Positions 33,478 to 42,327 of a stretch of DNA of 43,336 bases are shown in pieces. Position numbers and translations under genes: made by a program. The notes under the pieces were generated by a model. It searched no databases. It saw nothing but the letters and a program-made list of their open reading frames with translations, and was not told the origin of the DNA. Each line of letters begins with the position of its first letter. The first letter of the stretch is position 1. Origin of the DNA: Alphaproteobacteria bacterium (GTDB lineage: Bacteria; Pseudomonadota; Alphaproteobacteria; SHVZ01); NCBI GenBank assembly GCA_016869375.1, contig VGEH01000021.1, positions 1 to 43,336 of the forward strand. Reading direction: 5' to 3'.

Positions 33478-34443
33478 ATGCCCAAAGCCGCCCGCGATCT
33501 GCCGCACGGAATCGTCGCGTCGTCGGTGACGCCGTTCAAGCCGGACGGGTCGATCGACTTCGCCAAGCTGAAGCCGCATATCGACTGGCTGATCGAGGAG
33601 CGCGTCAACGGCATCTCGCCGCTCGGAAGCTCCGGCGAGTTCTTCGCCATGGAGTCCGACGCGCGAAAGCGCCTGGTCGAGGCGGCGATCGAGGCGATCG
33701 ACGGCCGCGTGCCCAGCATGGTCGGCACGCATCACTATTCGACGGCGATCACCGTCGATCTCTCGAAGCACGCGGAGAAGGCTGGCGCGGATTCGCTGCT
33801 GATCGTGCCGCCCTATTACGGGCTGCCGACGGCGCAGGGCGTGATGGATCACTATCGGCGCATCGCCGACGCCGTCTCGATCCCGATCGTCATGTATCAC
33901 AACTCGGCCGGCACCAATGTCGACCTCGGCACCGAGCACATGATCAAGCTGTTCGAAGAAGGCGCGCTGGCCGGCGTGAAGATGTCCCACCTGATGCCCG
34001 ACCGCATGGTCGAGCTACTGCAGGCGGGGCTCAAGCGCGCCACCATCTATGCCGGCATCGACTACGTCGCCTTCGAGGGCCTGTCGCACGGCGCGCATGG
34101 CTGGATCTCGGCGATCCCGAGCATGACGCCGCGCATGGCGGCCGAGATGTACGAGACGCTGACGATCAAGGGCGACCTGGTCACCGCGCGCAAGCAGTGG
34201 AAGCGGCTTGCGCCGCTGATGCGCTTTGTCTTCCAGGGCTCGCACATCTCGCGCAACGCGCCGGCGCCGCACTGGGCCGCGATCATGAAGACGGGCCTGA
34301 GCCTGATCGGCCCGGATGTCGGCCAGCCGCTGCTGCCGAGCGCGCCGCTCGATCCCGAGAACACCGCGATCCTCGCCGATCTCCTGAAGAGCCTCGGCTA
34401 CAGGGTGCGCCAGCCGAAGGCGGCGAAAGCCAAGGCGGCTTAG
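33478..34443 (+). CDS. DHDPS/N-acetylneuraminate lyase family aldolase or dehydratase
   Basis: A 321-residue (beta/alpha)8 class I aldolase-type enzyme. It begins GIVASSVTPFKPDGSIDF, as the family does, and has GSSGEFFAM for the substrate carboxylate loop. The catalytic Tyr lies in IPIVMYHNSAG and the Schiff-base Lys in LAGVKMSHL. The start at 33478 is preferred to an in-frame TTG at 33418. It is the first gene of a two-gene unit with a dioxygenase. Members act in lysine synthesis or as keto-acid aldolases and dehydratases in sugar-acid catabolism (for example KdgD). The TRAP and Udh-like neighbours favour the latter, but it is not an obvious KdgD. Confidence 0.87.
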   Translation: MPKAARDLPHGIVASSVTPFKPDGSIDFAKLKPHIDWLIEERVNGISPLGSSGEFFAMESDARKRLVEAAIEAIDGRVPSMVGTHHYSTAITVDLSKHAEKAGADSLLIVPPYYGLPTAQGVMDHYRRIADAVSIPIVMYHNSAGTNVDLGTEHMIKLFEEGALAGVKMSHLMPDRMVELLQAGLKRATIYAGIDYVAFEGLSHGAHGWISAIPSMTPRMAAEMYETLTIKGDLVTARKQWKRLAPLMRFVFQGSHISRNAPAPHWAAIMKTGLSLIGPDVGQPLLPSAPLDPENTAILADLLKSLGYRVRQPKAAKAKAA

Positions 34444-34449
34444 GGCGCC

Positions 34450-35391
34450 ATGACCGGGACGTTCGTCTCCAAGGACCTCGCCGTCGATCCGGCGCTGGTC
34501 CGGACGTACAGGGACTCGACCGACCTGCTCGCGCGGCCGGCGGAGCTGCGGCAACGCCTCGTGGATGACGGCTACCTGTTCCTGCGCGGCGTCCTCGATC
34601 CGAAGATGATCGCCGCGGCACGGCAGGAGGTGTTCGGCCGGCTCGCCGAGGTCGGCGAGATCAAGGCGCCGGTCACCGACGGCATCGCCACCGGCACCAG
34701 CCGGCGACGCGAGATCTTTCCCGATCCGGGCGTGTTCTGGAAATCGGTCTGCGAAGGCCCGGCGCTGCGTGCGGTTACGCATGGCGCGCGCTTGCGCGAG
34801 ATCCAGAGCCTGCTGTTCGACGAGCCCGCGGTGCCGCTCGACTACATCGCGCTCCGTGCCGCGGCGCGCGGGAAGTCGACGGGCCTGCATTTCGACGGCC
34901 CCTACTTCACCCGCTATCACGACCGCATCCACACCTCGTGGATTCCGCTCGGCGAGGTACCGACCGGCGAAGGGCCGCTGGTCGTGGTCGAGGGCTCGAA
35001 TCGCTTCGACGACCTGATCGCGGAATTCGCCGACCTCGATTTCGCCAAGGACCCGAACCGCCGCGCCGACATCCAGGAAGATTTCGCGACCTTCGCCAAG
35101 GCGCGGAACGCCCGCCTGCTGACCACGCATTTCCGGCCGGGCGACATCCTGGTGTTCGGCATGACGACGCTGCACGGGACGCTCGACAACGTCTCGCCGG
35201 TCGACCGCGTGCGGCTGTCGGTCGATGTACGCTACCAGCCGGACGCGGCACCCAAGGACGAGCGCTATTTCGGCCCCGACCCGAAGGGCCGTGCGGGCGG
35301 CGGCTATGGCGAGCTGAATGGCGCCAGGCCGCTGGTCGAGAAATGGCACGCGCTCACCGGCGGCAGCCACGCCGACCAGAAGGTCGAGTAG
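34450..35391 (+). CDS. PhyH-family Fe(II)/2-oxoglutarate dioxygenase
   Basis: A 313-residue phytanoyl-CoA-dioxygenase-family protein. Ligands are His147 and Asp149 (GLHFDGPYF) and His242 (TTLHGTLDN), with Arg253 or Arg255 in DRVRLSVDVRYQP as the likely 2-oxoglutarate contact. It starts 6 bases after the DHDPS-family gene, so the two are co-expressed. Its stop is 4 bases from the convergent Udh-like gene's stop. It is not a close copy of the PhyH protein at 17216. Likely it hydroxylates or demethylates the substrate of the catabolic island before or after the aldolase step. Confidence 0.85.
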   Translation: MTGTFVSKDLAVDPALVRTYRDSTDLLARPAELRQRLVDDGYLFLRGVLDPKMIAAARQEVFGRLAEVGEIKAPVTDGIATGTSRRREIFPDPGVFWKSVCEGPALRAVTHGARLREIQSLLFDEPAVPLDYIALRAAARGKSTGLHFDGPYFTRYHDRIHTSWIPLGEVPTGEGPLVVVEGSNRFDDLIAEFADLDFAKDPNRRADIQEDFATFAKARNARLLTTHFRPGDILVFGMTTLHGTLDNVSPVDRVRLSVDVRYQPDAAPKDERYFGPDPKGRAGGGYGELNGARPLVEKWHALTGGSHADQKVE

Positions 35392-35395
35392 CCGC

Positions 35396-36196
35396 TCACC
35401 ACTTCACGTAGTCGGGGGCGCAGAAGAAGCCGCCCTGGAACTTCGTCTCCGGGCTCGTAGGATCGCGGGTGTCGCCGTTCTTCAGGACCTCGGCGGCGTA
35501 GTCCTCGGCGTTGTCCTCGGGCTTGAAGGCCACGTGCGGCGCGCCGGAGTTGTCCCACCAGGAGCGCGTGTTGGCCGAGCAGCCATACATGATGGTGTAG
35601 CCGAGACGCGGCGCATCGAGGCAGGCCTGCACGAGGCGCCAGGTGTCGGCATAGCTGAGCCAGGTCGAGAGATGGCGCGGCTCGGTCGGCTTCGGCAGCA
35701 CCGAGCCGATGCGCAGGCACGCGATATCCATGCCGGCTTTCTCGGCGTAGAGACACGCCATGCCCTCGGCGAAAACCTTTGAAATGCCATAGAAGGAGTC
35801 GGGCAGCGCGGCGGCGCCGGCATCGAGCATCGTCGTGACCGGGTGATAGCCCACGGCATGGACCGAGCTCGCCAGCACGACGCGCTTGATGCCGAGCTGG
35901 CGCGCAGCTTCGAGCACGTTACGGGCACCCAGGATGTTGGAGTCGTGGATGATCTCCCACGACTCTTCCACGATGCAGGCGCCCATATGGACGACGGCGC
36001 CGCAGCCGGTCGCCGCCTTCTTGATCGCCTCGAAATCGGCGAGTTCGCCGAGCGCGACTTCCTCACGCGGATCGAGCGGCGCCGGGTCGACGCGATCGGA
36101 AACGCGCAGAGCCCCGTAACGGTCGAGGAGCCGGGGACGGAGATAGCGGGCGATCTTGCCGGCCGCGCCGGTCAGCAGGATCGGCTGGCCCGGCAT
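35396..36196 (-). CDS. uronate-dehydrogenase-like NAD-dependent SDR
   Basis: A 266-residue extended SDR. The Rossmann loop is TGAAGKIA at 9-16, with Ala in place of the usual last Gly. Ser110 or Ser111, Tyr136 and Lys140 (FYGISK) form the catalytic set. The segments RIGSVLPKPTEPRHLSTWLS, MYGCSANTRSWWDNS and KFQGGFF closely resemble Agrobacterium uronate dehydrogenase as I recall its sequence. That enzyme oxidises galacturonate and glucuronate to aldarolactones. The start shares one base with the ABC ATPase stop (TGATG), making it the last gene of the ABC operon. An aldose- or other sugar-specific relative remains possible. Confidence 0.82.
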   Translation of the reverse strand: MPGQPILLTGAAGKIARYLRPRLLDRYGALRVSDRVDPAPLDPREEVALGELADFEAIKKAATGCGAVVHMGACIVEESWEIIHDSNILGARNVLEAARQLGIKRVVLASSVHAVGYHPVTTMLDAGAAALPDSFYGISKVFAEGMACLYAEKAGMDIACLRIGSVLPKPTEPRHLSTWLSYADTWRLVQACLDAPRLGYTIMYGCSANTRSWWDNSGAPHVAFKPEDNAEDYAAEVLKNGDTRDPTSPETKFQGGFFCAPDYVKW

Positions 36197-37050
36197 CAGC
36201 GACGCGGGATCGTGCCGGCGAGCGCCGAGCGGCCGCGGCGGAGCACGCCGCGCGAAAGGAAAATGCCGGTGATCTCCTCGACGATCTGGGTGAAGCGCGG
36301 CGAACGCCGGGCTTCGAGGCCGCGCGGCCTGGCCAAGTCGATGTCGATCACGCGCTCGACCTTGCCCGGACGCGGCGACATGACGACGACGCGGTCGGAG
36401 AGCAGCACGGCCTCGTCGATCGAATGGGTGATGAAGATCACCGTCTTTCGCGTACTCAGCCAGAGCTCCTCGAGGTCGACGCGCATCTGCTCGCGCGTCA
36501 GCGCATCGAGCGCGCCGAAGGGCTCGTCCATCAGCAGGATCGGCGGGTCGTGGATCAGCGCGCGGCAGATCGCGGCGCGCTGCTGCATGCCGCCGGAAAG
36601 CTCGTAGGGGTAGCGGTCGTGGAAATCGCCGAGGCCGACGGCTTCCAACAGCGCCTTGCCGCGCTCGGCGTACTCGGCCGGGTTCTGGCTGCGAAGCTCG
36701 ACCTGCAGGAGAACGTTGTCGAGGATGCTGCGCCAGTCGAGCAGCACCGGCTGCTGGAAGACGATGCCGAGATCGGTGTAGGGGCCTTTGACCGGCCGGC
36801 CGTTGATCAGCACCTGGCCCTGGCTCGGCATCAGCAAGCCCGAGATGATGCGCATCAGGGTCGACTTGCCGCAGCCAGACGGGCCGACGACCGAGATGAA
36901 TTCGCCGGCGGCGATCGAGAGGTCGATCCTCTCGATCGCGCGCGTCTCGGCGTCGCCGCGGCGGAACACCTGCGCCACGCCATCGACATGGATGGCGGAG
37001 GTGCCCGACGCGACGGCGGCGTCAGCTTCCTTGCGGAGAGCTGCCGTCAT
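36196..37050 (-). CDS. ABC transporter ATP-binding protein (SsuB/TauB type)
   Basis: A 284-residue nucleotide-binding subunit of a nitrate/sulfonate/taurine-type importer. It has Walker A GPSGCGKST at about residues 56-64, the Q-loop in VFQQPVLLDWRS, the signature LSGGMQQRAAICRAL, Walker B ILLMDEPFGALD and the switch His in FITHSIDEA. The ATG at 37050 overlaps the stop of the binding-protein reading frame by four bases (ATGA). That overlap shows the original 3' end of the binding-protein gene was there and not at the amber codon at 37221. Confidence 0.93.
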   Translation of the reverse strand: MTAALRKEADAAVASGTSAIHVDGVAQVFRRGDAETRAIERIDLSIAAGEFISVVGPSGCGKSTLMRIISGLLMPSQGQVLINGRPVKGPYTDLGIVFQQPVLLDWRSILDNVLLQVELRSQNPAEYAERGKALLEAVGLGDFHDRYPYELSGGMQQRAAICRALIHDPPILLMDEPFGALDALTREQMRVDLEELWLSTRKTVIFITHSIDEAVLLSDRVVVMSPRPGKVERVIDIDLARPRGLEARRSPRFTQIVEEITGIFLSRGVLRRGRSALAGTIPRR

Positions 37051-38021
37051 TGGGGGACGAAGTCGTTGGTGAAGAATGCGGTCGCCGCCAGGTTGGTCTG
37101 CAGGTCGCGATACTCCTTGAGGAGCTTGAGATTCGCATCCCAGTCCTGGACCGCATGATAGCCCGCGGGCTTGCCCTTGGTATTGGGCGTGTCCATCAGG
37201 GCGATCATGACCTTGAGCTGCTAGAGGCCGATATCGGTGTCGAAGTCGGCCTTCACCTTCTTCAGCGACGGCATGACCTTCTCGGGATTCGCCCGCGCAT
37301 ATTCCCACGACTTGGAGGTGGCGCGGACGAAGCGCCTCACCAGGTCGGGCTTCTCCTTGATCGTGTCGTTGTGGGCGAGCAGCGTGAAGCCGAGCAGGCT
37401 GACGCCGAGCTGGGCGAAGGTCGTGTGCTCGGTCTTGAAGCCCTTCGACTGCATGACGAAAGGCTGGTCGGAGACGCCGCCGAGCAGCGCGTCGGCGCGG
37501 CCTTCCATGACCGCCAGCGGCTTCGCCGTCGGGTCGAGCTGGATCAGCTGGACCTTGCTGCGGTCGAGCTTGTTGACCGCGAGCAGCGCCGGGAAGGTGG
37601 CGGTGGTCGAGTCGCCGGGCGTCGTCGCGATCTTGATGGTCTCGAGATCCTTGGCCGACTTGATCCCCTTGCCGGCGAGCGAGATGACACCGGCATCGTT
37701 GATGTTGAGGATCGAGGCGACCGACTTGACCGGCACGTCCTTGGTGATGGCGACCATCGTCGTCGAGGAATCGGCGAAGCCGAACATGTCGGTCTTGGCG
37801 CCGATGAGCTGGATGGTCACGCCCGAGCCGCGGCCCTCATGCAGGGTCACGTCGATGCCCTCGGCCTTGTAGAAGCCTTCCTGCGCCCCGTGATAGAAGG
37901 GCGCCATCCAGCCGCTCAGGTACCAGTTGAGACGGAAGCCGACCGCTTCCTGGGCGGATACCGGCGATGCGAAGATGCTTCCCGCCGTGAGAAGTGCCGC
38001 AAGCAGAGTTGTGCGCTTCAT
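37047..38021 (-). pseudogene. ABC substrate-binding protein (NMT1/SsuA-like) interrupted by an in-frame amber codon
   Basis: The gene encodes a periplasmic receptor with signal peptide at residues 1-23 (ending SPVSAQ) and the NMT1-like start VGFRLNWYLSGWMAPFYHGAQEGFYKAEG (key: RLNWYLSGWMAPFYHGA). The frame meets TAG at 37221-37223 after DTDIGL (residue 266), then stays open in the same frame for 57 more codons (QLKVMIALMDT... to TNDFVPQ). It ends at a TGA that overlaps the ATPase start. The uninterrupted length, 324 residues, is normal for the family. The likely ancestral codon is GAG or CAG. It could be a nonsense mutation, a sequencing error or an amber readthrough site. A 266-residue product would lack the last helices of lobe I. 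Confidence 0.85.
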
Positions 38022-38045
38022 GAGCCTCTCCTCCTGTTATAAGCG

Positions 38046-38858
38046 TTACGAACCGAGCAATTGCTGCTTTTCCGGCGCGTCCCGTTGCGAGACGTGCCAC
38101 GACACGACGTTGCGTTCGACGAACTCGACCATGGCGTAGAGAACGATGCCGATCAGGCTGAGCCCGATCACGGTCGCGAAGACCATGCCGGTCTCGAGGT
38201 TGCCGTTGAACTCGAGCAGCATGTAGCCGAGCCCCTTATCGGAGGCGACGAACTCGGCGACGATCGCCGCCGTCGTCGCCAGCGTCGCCGCGACCTTCAA
38301 GCCCGTGAAGATCGCGGGCAGCGAGTGCGGCAGGCGGATCTTGCGGAACACCATGAGCTCCGACGATCCGGTCGAGCGCGCCAGATCGAGAATGTCGGTC
38401 GGCACCGACTTCAAGCCCGTGATCGAGCTGACCAGGATCGGGAAGAAGGACAGCAGGAACACGAGCAGGAGCTTCGGCATCATGCCGAAGCCGAACCAGA
38501 CGATGAACAAGGGCGCGATCGCGATCTTCGGGATGATCTGCAGCGCGATCAGGATCGGGAAGATCATGCGCTCGATCCGCCGCGAATAGCTGACGATGAT
38601 GGCGAGCGGGATCGAGACGACGATGGCGATCAGGAAGCCCAGCACGATCTCGCTCGTCGTCGCCATCGCGGCGTCGATCATGCGCGGATAGCGCTTCATG
38701 AAGTCGGCCCAGATCGCGGTCGGCGGCGGCAGGATGTATTTCGGGATCTTGAAGAGATGCGACGATATCTCCCAGACCACGAAGAGAATGGTGAAGCCGA
38801 TGATGCCGTCGCGCCAGCCGCGCGTGATCGCCATCAGGCGCTGCATGCGGCGGGTCAT
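38046..38858 (-). CDS. ABC transporter permease (SsuC/TauC type)
   Basis: A 270-residue inner-membrane permease of the nitrate/sulfonate/taurine family with about six helices. The EAA loop for the ATPase is DLARSTGSSELMVFRKIRLPHSLPAIFTGLK (key: LARSTGSSELMVFRKIRLP). It opens with a basic N-terminus followed by IIGFTILFVVWEISSH. Its ATG overlaps the MmgE/PrpD gene stop by four bases (38855-38858), and 24 bases separate its stop from the binding-protein start. It is part of the long catabolic operon, and its ligand is unknown. Confidence 0.92.
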   Translation of the reverse strand: MTRRMQRLMAITRGWRDGIIGFTILFVVWEISSHLFKIPKYILPPPTAIWADFMKRYPRMIDAAMATTSEIVLGFLIAIVVSIPLAIIVSYSRRIERMIFPILIALQIIPKIAIAPLFIVWFGFGMMPKLLLVFLLSFFPILVSSITGLKSVPTDILDLARSTGSSELMVFRKIRLPHSLPAIFTGLKVAATLATTAAIVAEFVASDKGLGYMLLEFNGNLETGMVFATVIGLSLIGIVLYAMVEFVERNVVSWHVSQRDAPEKQQLLGS

Positions 38859-40267
38859 GCGAGCCTCCTCACGACTTCAGTCGCATCCGAAAGCTCGCCG
38901 AGATTGGCGAGCAGCGTGATCAGCGCTTCGACGTCTTCCTGCGGCAGAGGTCGCGCACGGAGCGCGACGCAGGAGCGGAACTTGGCGACGATGTCGTCCC
39001 AGCCCATCGGGTCCTGCGCGTCGCCGTAGCAATATTGCAGCGCCTGCTCATGCACGCTGCCATCCTCGAGCGTCACCGCGACCTTGGCGGGACCGAGACG
39101 GTTGTCGCCGCCAAACGCCGGATCGTCGACCTGCACGACGCGCTGGGCGAGCGCCAGCACCTCGGGATCGTCGAGCCGGTCGGAGAGATCCTGGATGGTG
39201 AGCTGCCGGCGCACCGCCATCGCCGCAATCAGATAGGGCGTGGCATGGCCGGCATTGTTGTAGTTGGTCGGTTGCCGCTGACGGTCGGCCGGCTCGAATC
39301 GCGTCGCCGCATATCCGGCGACATGGGCGCGGATCTCGGCGATCTGGTCTGGCTTCACGTCGTGATCCGTGACGATGCGGCGGATCGCGTCGACATAGGA
39401 GCTGGCATAGCGCACGGTCGGCCAGGCCTTGAGGCCGATATCGCAGAGCGCCCAGTCTTTGGCGAGCCCGTCGAGCAGCGCGCCGCGGTCGTAGCTGCCG
39501 TTGAAATAGGCCTTGAACAGGCCGAAGCGGCCATCAAGTGAGTCGGGCACCCCGGTGATCCCGGCTTCCGCCATCGAGGCCGCCATCACCGCGGATCGCG
39601 CCGAGAACCCGGCGATCATGCCGCGGATCATCGAGGCCTGGCCGGTGGGCGAGAAGGCTTCCAGCGTGCCGGCGGATTCGAACAGTACGATGCCGAAGGC
39701 ATCGCGCGTCCGCGCCGCGTCGAGCCCGAGTATCCGGCAGCACGCCGCCGTGGCGCCGAAGACGCCGAGCACGGATGTCAGGAACCAGCGATCCATCGGC
39801 AGCGACTGCGGCCGTCGCGCCAGCGCGCGGCCCAACCGGCAGATGATCTCGTTGCCGACGGCGACCGCGGTCATCAGTCTCTTGCCGTCGACCTTTCCCG
39901 CCTGCTCCGCCATGGCGAAGACGGCCGGAACGACGACGCCGCTCGGATGGGTTGAGCCTTCGTCATGGCCGTCGTCGAAATTGATACCCCTGGCGCTGGC
40001 GCCGTTGGCCATCGCCGCCATCCAGGCCGGCGCCTTCGTATAGTGGCCGATGATCGTCGCCTGCGCGGTGCCGCCGGTGCTCATCAGCAGGCGGGCGAGC
40101 TTGTCCTGGCCGGTGCCGCGCGCCGCGCCGGCCGAGGCGACGCCGAGCGTGTCCATGACGACGGCACGCACCATGCGGAGAGCACCGGGGCTGAGATCCT
40201 CGTATCGAACTTCGGCGGCGAAGCGCGCGAGCTCGATGGACGCATCGGCGGGAGTGGCGGCGGCCAT
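38855..40267 (-). CDS. MmgE/PrpD family protein
   Basis: A 470-residue protein of the 2-methylcitrate dehydratase-like MmgE/PrpD superfamily. It shows VMDTLGVASAGA near the N-terminus, NFDDGHDEGSTHPSGVVVPAVFA, and the KAWPTVRYASSYVDAI region. Relatives include PrpD and iminodisuccinate epimerase, which remove or add water or epimerise at a carboxylate-bearing carbon. The ATG at 40267 is chosen for its GAAGGAC ribosome binding site; a GTG at 40300 would overlap the upstream gene. It lies between the beta-propeller and the ABC permease genes in the operon. The substrate is unknown, probably an acid imported by this system. Confidence 0.88.
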   Translation of the reverse strand: MAAATPADASIELARFAAEVRYEDLSPGALRMVRAVVMDTLGVASAGAARGTGQDKLARLLMSTGGTAQATIIGHYTKAPAWMAAMANGASARGINFDDGHDEGSTHPSGVVVPAVFAMAEQAGKVDGKRLMTAVAVGNEIICRLGRALARRPQSLPMDRWFLTSVLGVFGATAACCRILGLDAARTRDAFGIVLFESAGTLEAFSPTGQASMIRGMIAGFSARSAVMAASMAEAGITGVPDSLDGRFGLFKAYFNGSYDRGALLDGLAKDWALCDIGLKAWPTVRYASSYVDAIRRIVTDHDVKPDQIAEIRAHVAGYAATRFEPADRQRQPTNYNNAGHATPYLIAAMAVRRQLTIQDLSDRLDDPEVLALAQRVVQVDDPAFGGDNRLGPAKVAVTLEDGSVHEQALQYCYGDAQDPMGWDDIVAKFRSCVALRARPLPQEDVEALITLLANLGELSDATEVVRRLA

Positions 40268-40284
40268 GCGGGCGTCCTTCGTGC

Positions 40285-41247
40285 TCAAACCGGCCGCCAC
40301 AGGCTGGAGCGTATCTCGCCCATCTCGCGCTTGAGCTTGACGAAGCTCCTGGCACCGTCGGTCGAGCGATAGATCTCGCCGAGGTTGGAGCAGACGAAGA
40401 CGAGCTTCGGATCGAAGGGGTGTGCCGCGATGGTCCAGAGCGTGCTGTTCGGCTCGTTGGGCAGCGCCACGTTGGTCCAGGTCTCGCCGAAATCATCCGA
40501 GCGATAGATGCGGCCCCAGGAGCCCGGCGGCCCATCGCCATTGGTCACCAGCATGGTGCCGTCCGTGCCGGCATAGACGGCGCGGAAGTACTGGCGCGGC
40601 GTGTCGACGCTCACCTGAGAGAAGCTGTCGCCGTCATCCTCGCTCGCATGCAGGCCGCGGTTGGTCGCGGCGAAGAGCCGGCGCGCATTGTTGCGATGGA
40701 CCACGGTGATGCCGTGGATGTCGTCGCTGGGCAGACCCTTGTTGATTCGCGTCCAGGTCCGGCCGCGGTCGGTCGAGCGCCAGATCGCGTCGATCTCGAC
40801 GCTGGCCCAGACCGTGTTGGAGTCCTTGGGATCGAAGACGATCTGGGTGATGCGCGAGATGACGTTGAACTCGCAGGTCACCGGGATGTCGAGCTTCAGC
40901 TTCTCCCAGCTGCCGCCGCCATTCTCCGAGCGATAGAGCCCGCCGGGGCTGACGCCGGCGATGATCAGGTCCGGGTCGTCGGGGGCATGCGCCACCTGCC
41001 AGATGTGCTGGCCGTCCATCGGCGTCGCCAGATGCTGCCAGCGCTTCTCCTTCTCGCTCCAGCGATTGAGGCCGCGATCCGTTGCGGCGAGCACGCTGTC
41101 GGGACGGTCCGGATGCGCGGCCAAGCCCCAGATGCGGGACTCGTTGTGCATGCCGTGCTCGCTGTTCGGCCTTACCCAAGTCTCGCCGAGATCCTCGGTG
41201 AACCAGACCGACATGCCGATGGTGCCGACGTAGAATTTTGGCTTCAT
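40285..41247 (-). CDS. cytoplasmic Asp-box (BNR) beta-propeller protein
   Basis: A 320-residue protein with six S/T-x-D-x-G-x-x-W/F Asp-box repeats: FTEDLGETW, YRSENGGGSW, WRSTDRGRTW, HASEDDGDSF, YRSDDFGETW and YRSTDGARSF. This indicates a six- or seven-bladed propeller of the sialidase/VPS10-like class. There is no signal peptide (it begins MKPKFYVGT), so unlike most sialidases it appears cytoplasmic. No sialidase arginine triad or FRIP motif is evident. The ATG at 41247 has GGGGGA upstream. It sits between the oxidoreductase and MmgE/PrpD genes in the catabolic operon. Roles might be a lactonase, lyase or scaffold; I cannot tell. Confidence 0.85.
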   Translation of the reverse strand: MKPKFYVGTIGMSVWFTEDLGETWVRPNSEHGMHNESRIWGLAAHPDRPDSVLAATDRGLNRWSEKEKRWQHLATPMDGQHIWQVAHAPDDPDLIIAGVSPGGLYRSENGGGSWEKLKLDIPVTCEFNVISRITQIVFDPKDSNTVWASVEIDAIWRSTDRGRTWTRINKGLPSDDIHGITVVHRNNARRLFAATNRGLHASEDDGDSFSQVSVDTPRQYFRAVYAGTDGTMLVTNGDGPPGSWGRIYRSDDFGETWTNVALPNEPNSTLWTIAAHPFDPKLVFVCSNLGEIYRSTDGARSFVKLKREMGEIRSSLWRPV

Positions 41248-41266
41248 GGCGTTCCCCCGATCCGGA

Positions 41267-42271
41267 TCATGGGGATGGACGCGGCCCGGCGACCCGGACC
41301 AGCATCTTGCCGAGATTCTCACCATGGAACAGGCCGATAAAGGCTTTCGGCGTGTTCTCGATGCCGTCGATCACGGTTTCGTGCCAGTGCAGCGCGCCAT
41401 CGGCGAGCCAGCTCTTCACCTCGGCGAGGAAGGCGCTCATCCGCGCCATGTGATCGCCGACGACGAAGCCCCGGATGCCGATGCGCTTGGAGATGACCTG
41501 GTCGAGATTGGACGGTCCGGCCGGCTGGCCGTTCATGCCGGCCATGACGCCGCAGAGCACGACGCGGCGGTGCGGCTTCAAGACCGCGAGCGCGGCTTCC
41601 AGATGCTTGCCGCCGACGCATTCGAAGACGAGATCGGCGCCATCTGGGCAGGCGCGCTTGAGCGCGGCCGTCAGGTCCGGCTCGGCCGAGTAGTCTATGG
41701 CGGCATCGATGCCGACCTCGTCGATGAGCCAGCGCGCCTTCTGCGCCGAGCCGACGGTACCTATGACACGGCAGCCCGCGAGCTTGGCGATCTGGCAGGC
41801 CATGGAACCGACGGCGCCGGCCGCGGCCGAGACGAGCACGGTCTCGCCCGGCTTCATCTCGCCGATGTCGTGCAGCCCGACGAAGGCGGTGAGGCCCGGC
41901 ACGCCGGCGGCGCCGAGATGGAGCTGCGGCGGCGTCACGTCGGGGTCGAGATGCTGCACCGCCTTGCCATCGGAGAGGGACGCCTCGGCCCAGGGCGCGG
42001 TGGTGAAGACGAGCTCGCCCGAGGCGAAATCCGGATGGCGGGAGTCGGTGACCTCCGCGACGCAGCGGCCCTCGATCACCTGGCCCGGCGTCAGGCCGGC
42101 GGCGGGGCCGCGCATACGGTTCCTCTGGTAGGGATCGATCGAGAGGAAGAGCGGGCGGAGGCAGAGCTGGCCAACGCCAGGATCCGGCACCTCGCGCTCG
42201 GCGAGCTCGAAGTCGGATTCCTTCGGCACGCCGTCCGGGTATCGCTTGAGCCTGATTTCGCGGACCAGCAT
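41267..42271 (-). CDS. MDR-superfamily NADPH-dependent oxidoreductase (CurA/LTB4DH-like)
   Basis: A 334-residue zinc-free medium-chain dehydrogenase/reductase of the CurA/prostaglandin-reductase group. The N-terminus has LSIDPYQRNRMRG, the nucleotide loop is SAAAGAVGSMACQIAKLAG at about residues 148-166, and GSAQKARWLIDEVGIDAAIDY follows. It ends with WHETVIDGIENTPKAFIGLFHGENLGKMLVRV (key: GENLGKMLV). These enzymes reduce the C=C bond of enones. The ATG is at 42271, and its stop lies 19 bases before the beta-propeller gene, consistent with being in the same operon. The LysR gene is 56 bases upstream on the same strand. Confidence 0.92.
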   Translation of the reverse strand: MLVREIRLKRYPDGVPKESDFELAEREVPDPGVGQLCLRPLFLSIDPYQRNRMRGPAAGLTPGQVIEGRCVAEVTDSRHPDFASGELVFTTAPWAEASLSDGKAVQHLDPDVTPPQLHLGAAGVPGLTAFVGLHDIGEMKPGETVLVSAAAGAVGSMACQIAKLAGCRVIGTVGSAQKARWLIDEVGIDAAIDYSAEPDLTAALKRACPDGADLVFECVGGKHLEAALAVLKPHRRVVLCGVMAGMNGQPAGPSNLDQVISKRIGIRGFVVGDHMARMSAFLAEVKSWLADGALHWHETVIDGIENTPKAFIGLFHGENLGKMLVRVAGPRPSP

Positions 42272-42327
42272 CCCGTGACGCTAGCGCACAAATCGGCCAG
42301 CGATTACGCGGATGGGACGAAAAAGTC

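Noticed and set aside
36196-37308. A 370-codon reading for the SsuB-type ATPase
   Set aside because: The extra N-terminal part is another frame of the binding-protein gene; the ATGA overlap at 37047-37050 fixes the start at 37050.
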